Source: Clostridiales bacterium (lineage in GTDB: Bacteria; Bacillota; Clostridia; Christensenellales; Borkfalkiaceae). From it: DNA of 64,000 bases. A model generated the notes under the pieces. It was not told the origin of the DNA. It made no database searches and saw only the letters and a list, made by a program, of their open reading frames with translations. Of this stretch, positions 50,296 to 59,466 are shown piece after piece. The DNA is taken from assembly GCA_015055805.1 (NCBI GenBank), contig SVHN01000004.1, forward strand, positions 1-64,000, given 5' to 3'. The translations under genes were made by a program, and so were the position numbers. Positions within the stretch are counted from its first letter, which is position 1. Each line of letters starts with the position of its first letter.

Positions 50296-52878
50296 TTAAC
50301 CTTCGATTTTTTCTTTTAGATCTGCAAGTACGTTAAATGCTTGCATCGGTGAAATATTATTCATATCGAGATCTGCAATAATTCTTTCAATTTCAGATTT
50401 TTTAACTTCAACTTCGTTGTTGACGTCAATATTAATTTTCGGCGTATCGGCACTTGACGTTGAAAGTCTTTTCAAAATTTGTCTTGCTCTATCCGTAATA
50501 TTTTTTGAAACGCCTGCAAGTTCTGCGACTTCTATACCGAAACTTCTGTTTGTGCCACCACGCATAATTTTACGCAAGAACACTATTCCGTTCTGCATTT
50601 CTTTTACCGTGACCTTATAATTTTTCACACCATCAAGAACGCCTTCTAGTTCAGTAAGTTCATGATAATGTGTTGCAAACATAGTTTTTGCTTTTACGTT
50701 GTTGGTAATGTGTTCAACGACAGCCCAAGCAATACTAAGTCCGTCGTACGTGCTTGTGCCACGTCCTATTTCATCAAGAATTAGTAGGCTGTTTTTGGTT
50801 GCATTATTTAAAATGCTTGCCATTTCCGTCATCTCGACCATAAAGGTACTTTGATCGGATATAAGATTATCACTAGCACCGATTCTTGTAAAAATTTTAT
50901 CGGTAATAGGGATTTCCGCTTCTTTTGCGGGAACGAACGAACCTATATGTGCAAGTAAGGTTATAAGCGCAGTTTGTCTCATGTATGTACTTTTACCTGC
51001 CATATTAGGACCTGTAAGGATCATTGTGCGGTTTTCTTCGCCATCTAGCATTACGTCGTTTGGTACGAATCTTTGTTTAGATATTGCTTCTACAACTGGG
51101 TGTCTACCGTCAACGATATTTAACCTACCGTCACAATCCAAAATTGTAGGACAAGTATAATTATTTTCTCTAGCAACAGTTGCAAGCGACAAAATAACGT
51201 CAAGGTTAGCAATGTTATCTGCGGCAATTTTTAATTCAGAAATTCTATTTATAAGATGTTCTTTAATTTCTGCGTATATAGCCGCTTCAAGTTGAAGAGC
51301 TTTTTCTTCGCAAGACAAAAGTTTTAATTCTAGTTCTTTAAGTTCTTCCGTGACGTACCTTTCTGCGTTTGCAAGGGTTTGACGACGAATATAATCGTAA
51401 GGAACTTTATCCTTAAATGAATTAGTTATTTCAATATAGTATCCAAAAACTCTGTTGTAACTTATTTTTAAATTCTTTATCCCCGTACGTTCTCTTTCGC
51501 GATTTTCAATATTAGCAATGCTAGCCTTGCTGTTTTTATTTAGCGAACGAAGTTCGTCAAGTTCAGCGTTATAACCTTCCTTTATGTATTCGCCATCTTT
51601 CATATTTGCTGGCGGATTTTCGTTGATGGTATCGTTTAAAAGTTCTACTGTATCTGAAAAATCACCTAAATTGTCAACAATATCTTTGATAAGTGCAGAA
51701 TCCATACCAAGTAACTGAAATTTAATGCTCGGTATAGCTTCAAGCGAATTTTTAAGAGCAAGACAGTCTTTGGGTAGTAAATTACCGTTCGAGATTTTTC
51801 CGCTAATTCTGCCCACGTCGCGGACGGAAGATAATGAGTTAGCAAGTCCTTGTCTTGTAAGCGTATTATTAAATAAACATTTGATACCGTCTAAGCGATA
51901 ATTAATTTTATCTACGTTATTTAGCGGCGACAAAATCCAACTTTGAAGTTTTCTTGCGCCCATGCTTGTTTTGGTTTTATCTAAAAGCCAAAATAAAGAC
52001 CCGTATCTTTTACCGTCTTTAAGCGTTTTTACAAGCTCTAAATTTCGGATAGCGTTGACGTCCAACATCATTGTTTCACCAACGCTTTCTTTTTTTAACG
52101 TGTTAATGTTTACAAGCGCGTGTTTTTGCGTTTCTTTAAGATATGCTATTAATGCGCCAGCCGCGCAAATAGATTCGACATCTTTTTCTATACCAAAAGG
52201 TTCAAGAGTTAAAATATTGAACTGCTTTTCAAGAATATCTCTTGCGTTGGATAAATTAAACTGGCTTTCTGTAAAACTATTGAACGGCGGAAGAACACCG
52301 TGCTTAATAAGCGGCGCATCTGCAAAAATAGAAACGGCATTGTTTGATGCAATAATTTCAACAGGATTCACTCTAACTAAAGTGTCCATCAATTCAGAAA
52401 TTGCCAAATTTCCTTTAAAATTTCTAACAAAGAACTCGCCTGTCGTAATATCTGCCCAAGCAAATGCTGTTTTGCTGTCTTTTATGTATACAGACCCGAT
52501 AAAATTGTTGCTTTTATCGTCGATAAGTTCGTTATTTATAACCGTACCAGCGGTAACGACCTTAACTACGTCACGTTTAACGAGTTCTTTTGCTTTAGGC
52601 TGGGTAAGTTGTTCACATATAGCAACTTTTTCGCCAAGAGCAACGAGTTTTGCAATATAATTATCAGCAGCGTGAAACGGAACGCCGCACATAGGTGCTC
52701 GTTCTTCTAACCCACAATCTCTACCTGTTAACGTTAAATCTAAAAGTGCAGACGCCTTTATTGCATCATCAAAGAACATTTCATAAAAATCGCCTAACCT
52801 ATAAAAGACTATGCAATCATTATAATTTTCTTTTATTTGAAGATAGTGTTTCATCATCTCTGAAAGACCTTTGCCCAT
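50296..52878 (-). CDS. mutS: DNA mismatch repair protein MutS
   Basis: 860 residues. The mismatch-reading Phe-x-Glu is in GDFYEMFFDDA. The ATPase domain has GPNMAGKSTYMRQ (Walker A) and LLILDEIGRGTSTYDG (Walker B), followed by FATHYHELTEL. It recognises mismatches and recruits MutL. It lies 11 bases downstream of miaB in the same direction, so miaB, mutS, mutL, miaA and the ynbB-like gene can form one operon. Confidence 0.97.
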   Translation of the reverse strand: MGKGLSEMMKHYLQIKENYNDCIVFYRLGDFYEMFFDDAIKASALLDLTLTGRDCGLEERAPMCGVPFHAADNYIAKLVALGEKVAICEQLTQPKAKELVKRDVVKVVTAGTVINNELIDDKSNNFIGSVYIKDSKTAFAWADITTGEFFVRNFKGNLAISELMDTLVRVNPVEIIASNNAVSIFADAPLIKHGVLPPFNSFTESQFNLSNARDILEKQFNILTLEPFGIEKDVESICAAGALIAYLKETQKHALVNINTLKKESVGETMMLDVNAIRNLELVKTLKDGKRYGSLFWLLDKTKTSMGARKLQSWILSPLNNVDKINYRLDGIKCLFNNTLTRQGLANSLSSVRDVGRISGKISNGNLLPKDCLALKNSLEAIPSIKFQLLGMDSALIKDIVDNLGDFSDTVELLNDTINENPPANMKDGEYIKEGYNAELDELRSLNKNSKASIANIENRERERTGIKNLKISYNRVFGYYIEITNSFKDKVPYDYIRRQTLANAERYVTEELKELELKLLSCEEKALQLEAAIYAEIKEHLINRISELKIAADNIANLDVILSLATVARENNYTCPTILDCDGRLNIVDGRHPVVEAISKQRFVPNDVMLDGEENRTMILTGPNMAGKSTYMRQTALITLLAHIGSFVPAKEAEIPITDKIFTRIGASDNLISDQSTFMVEMTEMASILNNATKNSLLILDEIGRGTSTYDGLSIAWAVVEHITNNVKAKTMFATHYHELTELEGVLDGVKNYKVTVKEMQNGIVFLRKIMRGGTNRSFGIEVAELAGVSKNITDRARQILKRLSTSSADTPKINIDVNNEVEVKKSEIERIIADLDMNNISPMQAFNVLADLKEKIEG

Positions 52879-52889
52879 TTTTCACCTCT

Positions 52890-54218
52890 TTAATCGTTAA
52901 CAATTTCCCCAACGAGTGAAATTCCACCAGTTTTTGTTATTTTTACGTTTACAAATTCACCTACTAGATTGTCGTTACCGTTAAAGTAAGCCATTCTTCC
53001 GTAAGTGTCGCGTCCCAAATACATATTCTTCTTGTCGTCATAACCTTCGCACAGTATCTCGACAACCTTATTTAAATATTGCTCAGACTGTTCGCGGTTA
53101 ATTCTGTTTTGAGCGTCAATAAGTTTAACTATTCTTTCTTTGGAAACATCTTCGGGGATTTGCCCGTCCATTTTTGCGGCAGGCGTACCGTTACGCTTTG
53201 AGTAAATAAACGTAAATGCGCCTGCAAAACGCACTTCTTCAACTAGATTTAACGTATCTAAAAAATCCTCTTCGGTTTCCGTTGGAAAACTTACCATAAT
53301 ATCAGTTGTAATAGCAACGTCAGGGATGTATTTTCTTAAAAGTCTAACTTTTTCAAGATAATCTTCCCTTGTGTACCGCCTATTCATAAGTTTTAATATT
53401 CTGTTTGAACCAGCCTGAACCGGTAGGTGTACACATTTGCAAGTCTTATCACTATCACTTATTGCTTTAATCAAATCCTCGGTAAAATCTTTGGGGTGAT
53501 TAGTCATAAATTTCAAGCGGAATTTGCCTTTAATTTTAGAAACTTCGTTAATTAACGTTGCAAAATTAACGTTACCTAAATCATTGCCGTATGAATTTAC
53601 GTTTTGACCAAGCAAGGTTATTTCTCTATAACCTGCATCAATAAGTTCTTTGCACTCATTAACGACGTCTTGCAGTTTCCTACTGCGTTCACGACCGCGG
53701 ACGTAAGGAACTATACAGTAAGTACAAAAATTATTGCAGCCGTAAGTAATATTTACCCAAGCATTAGGAAAGCTCGTCCTTGTCTTTGGCGTACCTTCTA
53801 TAATCTCGCCTTCTTTTTCGTCAATAGATATCACCGTTTTTTTCGTGCTTAATTTTTTAAGAAGTAAATCTTTGAATTTTTCAAGATTATGCGTGCCGAA
53901 AATAATGTCGACAAAAGGAAATTTTTCGTGAAATTTATCAGCAAAACCAGGCTGCTGAGTCATACAACCGCCAACAGCAATTATTAAGTCTTTTTTCTTT
54001 CTTTTTAATTGCTTTAATGCACCGACGTTTCCTTCCGCCCTTTGCGATGCGTTTTCTCGAATACAGCACGTGTTGAAAACTATCACTTTAGCTTTTTCGT
54101 CGTCATCTGTTTCCGCGTAATTCAATGCCGTTAAAATCCCAGCAATTTTTTCCGATTCGTGGAGATTCATTTGGCAACCATAAGTAATTATTTTGTAAAA
54201 TTTTGCATTATTTTCCAT
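52890..54218 (-). CDS. miaB: tRNA-2-methylthio-N6-dimethylallyladenosine synthase
   Basis: 442 residues. Three N-terminal UPF0004 cysteines are in TYGCQMN, NTCCIREN and VGGCMTQQ. The radical-SAM CxxxCxxC is GCNNFCTYC with VPYVRGRERSR following. A TRAM domain ends the protein. It methylthiolates i6A37 made by MiaA. The promoter lies immediately upstream with the -10 seven bases from the ATG, so the message is predicted to be leaderless. Confidence 0.95.
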   Translation of the reverse strand: MENNAKFYKIITYGCQMNLHESEKIAGILTALNYAETDDDEKAKVIVFNTCCIRENASQRAEGNVGALKQLKRKKKDLIIAVGGCMTQQPGFADKFHEKFPFVDIIFGTHNLEKFKDLLLKKLSTKKTVISIDEKEGEIIEGTPKTRTSFPNAWVNITYGCNNFCTYCIVPYVRGRERSRKLQDVVNECKELIDAGYREITLLGQNVNSYGNDLGNVNFATLINEVSKIKGKFRLKFMTNHPKDFTEDLIKAISDSDKTCKCVHLPVQAGSNRILKLMNRRYTREDYLEKVRLLRKYIPDVAITTDIMVSFPTETEEDFLDTLNLVEEVRFAGAFTFIYSKRNGTPAAKMDGQIPEDVSKERIVKLIDAQNRINREQSEQYLNKVVEILCEGYDDKKNMYLGRDTYGRMAYFNGNDNLVGEFVNVKITKTGGISLVGEIVND

Positions 54219-54225
54219 AATAAAT

Positions 54226-54254
54226 ATAATAACTTATTTTAATTTTTTTGTCAA
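54226..54254 (-). promoter_or_regulatory. promoter of the miaB-mutS-mutL operon
   Basis: On the minus strand TTGACA (54254-54249), 17 bases and TATTAT (54231-54226) end seven bases before ATG 54218. There is no Shine-Dalgarno site. Confidence 0.7.
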
Positions 54255-54311
54255 TTTATATGAGCTATTTTGTGAGTATAATATAAATATAATATTACAT
54301 ACTAAACACGT

Positions 54312-56543
54312 ATGAAAAAATCATTAAAAATCGTGTTTGCTGTTTTTGCGGCGATATTCATTGTCATCGTAGGAATATTAACCTATTTTAATATTTTGGC
54401 ATCGTCTACAAAGCTAAACGACGATAAATTAATAAATTTAAAACGAACCGTCACCTATTATTACTCGAATAACGAAGTTATGCTTGAAGAGTCTGATGGT
54501 GTTAGCATAACGCCTATTAACGAAATCCCACTACACACAAAAAACGCTTTTATAGCAATTGAAGATAAACGATTTTATGAGCATAACGGCGTGGATTTCA
54601 AGCGGCTAATGAGCGCGCTATTTAATAACGTTAAGAGTATGTCATTTAAAGAAGGCGCGTCAACTATTAGCCAGCAGTTAATAAAAAACACACATTTAAG
54701 TGGTGAAAAAACTATAAAAAGAAAAGTAACGGAAATTAAACTTGCAAGAGAACTTGAACGAAATTATGACAAAGAACAAATTTTAGAAAAATATCTGAAT
54801 ACAATATATTTTGGCGATAATTGTTACGGCATAACGTCGGCAAGTAAAAATTATTTTAATAAAACGCCTGACGAATTAGATATTAACGAAAGCGCAATAC
54901 TTGCAGCTATAATTAAAGCACCGTCATATTATTCACCAAAAACGTCTAACGAAAAATGTTTTACGAGAAAAAACTTGGTCTTGTTAAAAATGTTTGAACA
55001 AGGATTTATAGACGAAAACGAATACAATGAAAACAAGGAAAAAGATGCTTATTTTGTATCGAAAGACGTTAGTGAAAATAATATTAGCTCTGCACAAGTT
55101 AAACAAATCAAGTCCGAATTTTTAAATAATATAGAAACAATCCCCTATTCTGTTTACGATTATAAGGTATATACCACTATTGATATTAATCTACAAAGAA
55201 CTTTGGAAGATAAAATGTTGGAATTATCCGACGATTATAAAAAGAGCGCAATATTAATCGATAAATACGGTAAAATCAGGGCATTTTATTCAAACTGTGG
55301 AGAACCTTTGCGGCAATTAGGCTCTGTAATTAAACCGATTTTAGTGTATGCGCCAGCAATAGAAGAAAACGTAGTTAATTCGTTTACAAAAATCATTGAT
55401 GAAAAAACCGATTTTAACGGTTACTCACCGTCTAATTATAACGAAAAATATTACGGCGAAGTAACCGTAAAAGAATCGCTATCAAAAAGTTTGAACGCGT
55501 GCGCCGTAAAAATTCTGAACTACGTTGGCATTGAAAAGGCAAAAGAATACGTTTCAAAAACCTCGATAAGTCTTACCGATAACGACAATTCGCTAAGCCT
55601 AGCATTAGGTGCAAGTGAAAAAGGTTGTAGTCTTAAAGATATCACTACTTCATACGGCGTTTTTTTGAATAACGGAACCTACCACAACTCATATTTTATA
55701 GAAAAAGTATACGACCAGAATAATCTAAAGTATAATATAAAACAGCAAAATATTAAGGTTTTTAGCGACGAAACTGCAACTATAATTAACGACATGTTAA
55801 GATATACGGTAACAGACGGAACGGCAAAGAAAATGGCGTTTAATAATCTACCTATTTATGCAAAGACCGGAACGGTTGGAAATGATAACGGAAATACTGA
55901 TGCTTATACTATTTCATATACAGAAGAATTTATATTAGGTTGTTGGGTTGGAAATAACGACGGCGAACTGTTAGATAATAACGTTTCAGGCGGAACTATT
56001 CCATGTGTTAGGTCGAACGAAATCTGGAAATCTATTTATGCGAATAGATCAAAACCAAATGAAATAGCTAAGTCTGATAACGTTGTTAATATTAAGATAG
56101 ATAAAGAGAGCTATAATAATGACGGCGTTATAATTTTGGCTGATAGCGTTGCACCAGATAGATTTTCATTAGACGTCATGATTAAAAAATCACAAATACC
56201 AAGCGAGCATTCAACGCGCTTTACACACCCAACGATAAAACAACCGATTTTATTAGTAAATGCAAATGAAATATCAATTCGATTATGTCTGACAGAATTG
56301 ATTAATGCACAGATAGAAAAGCAAGTTAATAATGAAAAAACGTTAGTGTTTGACACTATAAAAAGCAACAATGATACGTTTATAGATAAAGACGTATCCC
56401 CAAACACAAAATACGTTTATATTATCACCCCCTACTATAAAGCAAGTAATGACGAAATCTACTACGGAGATAAAATAGTGATTGAGACAAACAAAACGCC
56501 AAGCACGGAGCTTGGCGAAAATTGGTGGGTTAATGATATTTAA
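54312..56543 (+). CDS. class A penicillin-binding protein (PBP1a-like)
   Basis: 743 residues. A membrane anchor lies at residues 4-30. The GT51 glycosyltransferase has IAIEDKRFYEHNGVD (Glu) and GASTISQQLIKNTHL. The transpeptidase has LGSVIKPILVYAP (Ser-x-x-Lys), SLSKSLNAC (SxN) and YAKTGTVG (KTG). A C-terminal domain of about 150 residues with fibronectin-like character follows. It polymerises and cross-links peptidoglycan at the cell surface. No ribosome site precedes ATG 54312. The last 50 bases contain the terminator of the convergent thiI operon. Confidence 0.92.
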   Translation: MKKSLKIVFAVFAAIFIVIVGILTYFNILASSTKLNDDKLINLKRTVTYYYSNNEVMLEESDGVSITPINEIPLHTKNAFIAIEDKRFYEHNGVDFKRLMSALFNNVKSMSFKEGASTISQQLIKNTHLSGEKTIKRKVTEIKLARELERNYDKEQILEKYLNTIYFGDNCYGITSASKNYFNKTPDELDINESAILAAIIKAPSYYSPKTSNEKCFTRKNLVLLKMFEQGFIDENEYNENKEKDAYFVSKDVSENNISSAQVKQIKSEFLNNIETIPYSVYDYKVYTTIDINLQRTLEDKMLELSDDYKKSAILIDKYGKIRAFYSNCGEPLRQLGSVIKPILVYAPAIEENVVNSFTKIIDEKTDFNGYSPSNYNEKYYGEVTVKESLSKSLNACAVKILNYVGIEKAKEYVSKTSISLTDNDNSLSLALGASEKGCSLKDITTSYGVFLNNGTYHNSYFIEKVYDQNNLKYNIKQQNIKVFSDETATIINDMLRYTVTDGTAKKMAFNNLPIYAKTGTVGNDNGNTDAYTISYTEEFILGCWVGNNDGELLDNNVSGGTIPCVRSNEIWKSIYANRSKPNEIAKSDNVVNIKIDKESYNNDGVIILADSVAPDRFSLDVMIKKSQIPSEHSTRFTHPTIKQPILLVNANEISIRLCLTELINAQIEKQVNNEKTLVFDTIKSNNDTFIDKDVSPNTKYVYIITPYYKASNDEIYYGDKIVIETNKTPSTELGENWWVNDI
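56492..56517 (-). terminator. thiI-operon terminator embedded in the PBP gene
   Basis: On the minus strand CGCCAAGC and GCTTGGCG form a perfect 8-bp GC-rich stem with loop TCCGT, followed by TTTTGTTTG. It lies 37 bases after the thiI stop and inside the last codons of the opposite PBP gene. Confidence 0.65.
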
Positions 56544-56553
56544 AAATTTTATT

Positions 56554-57711
56554 TTATAGAACGTATTTTTCCACTTTCAAAAAAGCCTCGTCAATAAGAG
56601 CGTCTACGTCTAATTTGCTCTCCGCTCTTTTTACTCTTTCAAGGTTTGGCTTTATTGCAGGATACTTTGGCAAAAATACCGTGCAGCAATCTTCATAAGG
56701 TAAAATCGAAGTTTCGTATGTGTCAATTTTTCTTGCGATCTCAATAATATCTAATTTATCAAAGGCGATAAGTGGGCGTAAAACCGGAAGAGTTACAACC
56801 GAATTAGACGAAGTTATACTTTCAATTGTCTGACTTGCAACTTGCCCTAGACTTTCCCCCGTTATTATTGCTTGATCACCTTGTTGTATAGCTAGGCGTT
56901 CAGCAATTCGCATCATAAACCTGCGCATAAGCGTTATCATAAATTCTTCAGGGCAATTTTTGTGAATTGCTTCTTGTATATGAGTAAACGAAACGACGTA
57001 AAGATTAATTCCACCGTTATATTCCCCGACTTTTTTTGCAAGTTCGATAACCTTTTCTTTGGCCGCCTCGCCTGTATACGGAAAGCTGTGGAAGTGTAAA
57101 CAATCAAGTTTCATACCGCGTTTAGCCGTCAAATATCCTGCAACGGGACTGTCTATACCGCCAGAAATTAAAAGCAAGCCTTTACCAGACGAGCCGACAG
57201 GCATACCGCTCAATCCATGTTCAATATCAGTATAAATAAACGACTTGCCGTCTTCACGAATATCAATATATAATGCAAAAGATGGATTTTTAACGTCAAC
57301 TTTGAGTTTTCCACCATAGCATTCTAAAAGTTTGCCACCGATAAACATTGAAGTTTCCATTGATCCGGGCGTAAAAGTTTTATCTGCACGATTAGTTATA
57401 ACCTTGAACGTTCCTTCCTTTTGTTCGCATAACGTTTTAGCTGCATTTAGAATATTATCCATTGTAGAATCAACAACGACTGCTCTGCTAAAAGTATGAA
57501 CGCCTGCTATTTTATGCAACTTTTCAGCAATAATATCATAATCGTTTTCATCATAATTTTCGATTAAATATCTACTGTGCATAGTAGTAAAGGTAAAATC
57601 TATATCTTTAAGTGATTTTTTAATGTTTTCTTTAAGCATTTTTTCAAAATGCCCACGGTTTTTACCCTTCAAGTGTATTTCGCAATACCTAATAATAATT
57701 GCTGTTTCCAT
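56554..57711 (-). CDS. thiI: tRNA 4-thiouridine synthase ThiI
   Basis: 385 residues. A ferredoxin-like and THUMP N-domain is followed by the PP-loop LISGGIDSPVAGYL. It has no rhodanese domain, the form normal in Gram-positives, so sulfur has to come from a partner desulfurase. It adenylates and thiolates U8 of tRNA and may take part in thiamine synthesis. The start codon overlaps the nifS-like stop by one base. Confidence 0.95.
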   Translation of the reverse strand: METAIIIRYCEIHLKGKNRGHFEKMLKENIKKSLKDIDFTFTTMHSRYLIENYDENDYDIIAEKLHKIAGVHTFSRAVVVDSTMDNILNAAKTLCEQKEGTFKVITNRADKTFTPGSMETSMFIGGKLLECYGGKLKVDVKNPSFALYIDIREDGKSFIYTDIEHGLSGMPVGSSGKGLLLISGGIDSPVAGYLTAKRGMKLDCLHFHSFPYTGEAAKEKVIELAKKVGEYNGGINLYVVSFTHIQEAIHKNCPEEFMITLMRRFMMRIAERLAIQQGDQAIITGESLGQVASQTIESITSSNSVVTLPVLRPLIAFDKLDIIEIARKIDTYETSILPYEDCCTVFLPKYPAIKPNLERVKRAESKLDVDALIDEAFLKVEKYVL

Positions 57712-58832
57712 TATTTTAATATTCCTTTTAGTTTTTCTACCGTATCGTTTAATTTGTTAACCGCAGCAACAGCGTCTTCTATTGTCGTATCTATTGAAAA
57801 ACTTAGTCTTATAACACCGTCAAGAACTGCATTGTCATATCCACACGCCTCTATAACTCTACTAAATCTATTTTTGGAAGAGCAAGCAGACCCGTTGCCA
57901 ACAATTACGCCTTCACTTTCTAGAGCGTGCATAACAACTTCACCGCGTAAACCTTTGGCTGAAATTGTAAGGATATACGGACTAGATTTTTCACCAGATA
58001 TAACAATGAAATTTTCTCTATTTAAATTGTTAAGTATATAAGATTTAATTTCTGAAATCCTTTGATAATTTTCCTTTATGAGAGCATATTTTTCTTGCGC
58101 AGCATACTCAAAGACTTTAATTCCAAAAACGTTTTCAGTACCGCTTCTAAGTCCATTTTCTTGCCCGCCACCAAATATAAGAGGTGATAAATTTACGCCT
58201 TTCTTTCTTACAAGTGCGCCGACACCCTTTAAGGCGTTAATTTTATGCGCGCTAATAGAATAAAGATCTATATCGTTAGATAATCTATAAGGTATCTTCC
58301 CATAAGCTTGTACGCCGTCAGCGTGGAATACGATTTTTCTATTAAGCGATTTAATTTGTTTTGCTATATTATTAACGTCGTTAATACCGCCAGTTTCATT
58401 ATTGACGTGCACAATTGACACAAAGTCGGCATTTGTTGATTTTACAGTTTCAATTAATTCATTAACGTTTACCGTTCCATCGGAATTTAAGTCAACAAAA
58501 TGTGTTTTTAACCCTCTATTTTTAAGTTCAAGAAAACTTTTATAAACAGCAGAGTGTTCGCCTTTTGAGGTCACAAAAGTTCCGCGCTTGACCGAGCAAA
58601 ATATTGCCATATTGTCGCTTTCAGAGCCGCACGACGTAAAGATTAATTCGTGATTAATTCCACCGATATTTTTAAGCAAGTTTTCTTTTGCTAATTTAAT
58701 TTCTTTTGCGCAATTTAACCCGTCTGAATATAAAGTAGACGGGTTAAAATACTTTTCTTCGTTAAATATTTGCGCTTTTTCTAACGCGGATTTTGACGGA
58801 GCAGTCGTGGCTGCGTTGTCAAGATAAATCAT
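57711..58832 (-). CDS. cysteine desulfurase (NifS/IscS-like)
   Basis: 373 residues. PLP enzyme with the Lys in ISAHKINALKGVGAL, the catalytic Cys loop in GNGSACSSKNR and N-terminal YLDNAATT. It moves sulfur from cysteine to acceptors. Pairing with thiI by a one-base overlap indicates a dedicated sulfur donor for 4-thiouridine, as NifZ/ThiI in Bacillus. It starts in an ATGA overlap with the preceding membrane-protein gene. Confidence 0.93.
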   Translation of the reverse strand: MIYLDNAATTAPSKSALEKAQIFNEEKYFNPSTLYSDGLNCAKEIKLAKENLLKNIGGINHELIFTSCGSESDNMAIFCSVKRGTFVTSKGEHSAVYKSFLELKNRGLKTHFVDLNSDGTVNVNELIETVKSTNADFVSIVHVNNETGGINDVNNIAKQIKSLNRKIVFHADGVQAYGKIPYRLSNDIDLYSISAHKINALKGVGALVRKKGVNLSPLIFGGGQENGLRSGTENVFGIKVFEYAAQEKYALIKENYQRISEIKSYILNNLNRENFIVISGEKSSPYILTISAKGLRGEVVMHALESEGVIVGNGSACSSKNRFSRVIEACGYDNAVLDGVIRLSFSIDTTIEDAVAAVNKLNDTVEKLKGILK

Positions 58833-59416
58833 TTTTTATAATCCTCTTCAAGAACCATTTTGTTTGAAAATTTCAATACGTTGACCATAAATGTTTCGGT
58901 GCATTCTAATACGAAAAGTTTCTTTTCACCATCAAAATTTGCAACTATATAATAAAAATCTTTACCTTCGGCAGGATACGAATTCATAGTTAAAATATGA
59001 CGTTTAACGTCTGGCATGTTCGAGTATTTTTCAAACGTACCGCTGCCTATTTTACCTATTTTTTCTATCGTAGAACACTCGAATTTGCAGATAAATTTTC
59101 TTGAAACGTTTTTTATTACCTTTGAAAATCTAATAGAGCCTGAAACAAAAATATAATCGTAATCAACGTAAAATTTATTCTTAAATTTACCGAGCACTAT
59201 ACCCGACGCAATAAACATTGCAAGCGGTACAACGATAAAAATTATATTAAGTAAAGCACTACCCGTTGCTAAATCGTAAGCAATAAACACGAGCATAAAC
59301 CATAACACCGCCAAAGTATACGATATTATAGACAAAACTTTAAGAACGTAATATTTAGTAGCCGCAGATTTTTCGTTTTGAATTTTAGCGGACTCTTCGT
59401 AAAGAATTTCTTTCAT
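58829..59416 (-). CDS. conserved membrane protein of unknown function
   Basis: 195 residues with an AAGGAGG site. Two hydrophobic helices lie at residues about 29-50 and 55-76, after a short cytoplasmic N-terminus. A soluble beta-rich domain of 110 residues follows (VDYDYIFVSGSIRF, FYYIVANFDGEKKLFVLE). I associate it, without certainty, with DUF6106, seen beside nifS or mutS2 in Clostridia. No enzymatic motif is seen. It overlaps the desulfurase start by four bases. Confidence 0.7.
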   Translation of the reverse strand: MKEILYEESAKIQNEKSAATKYYVLKVLSIISYTLAVLWFMLVFIAYDLATGSALLNIIFIVVPLAMFIASGIVLGKFKNKFYVDYDYIFVSGSIRFSKVIKNVSRKFICKFECSTIEKIGKIGSGTFEKYSNMPDVKRHILTMNSYPAEGKDFYYIVANFDGEKKLFVLECTETFMVNVLKFSNKMVLEEDYKK

Positions 59417-59466
59417 ATATCCTCCTTATCAAAAGATATTTTAACACATAAATTATAAAAAAACAA

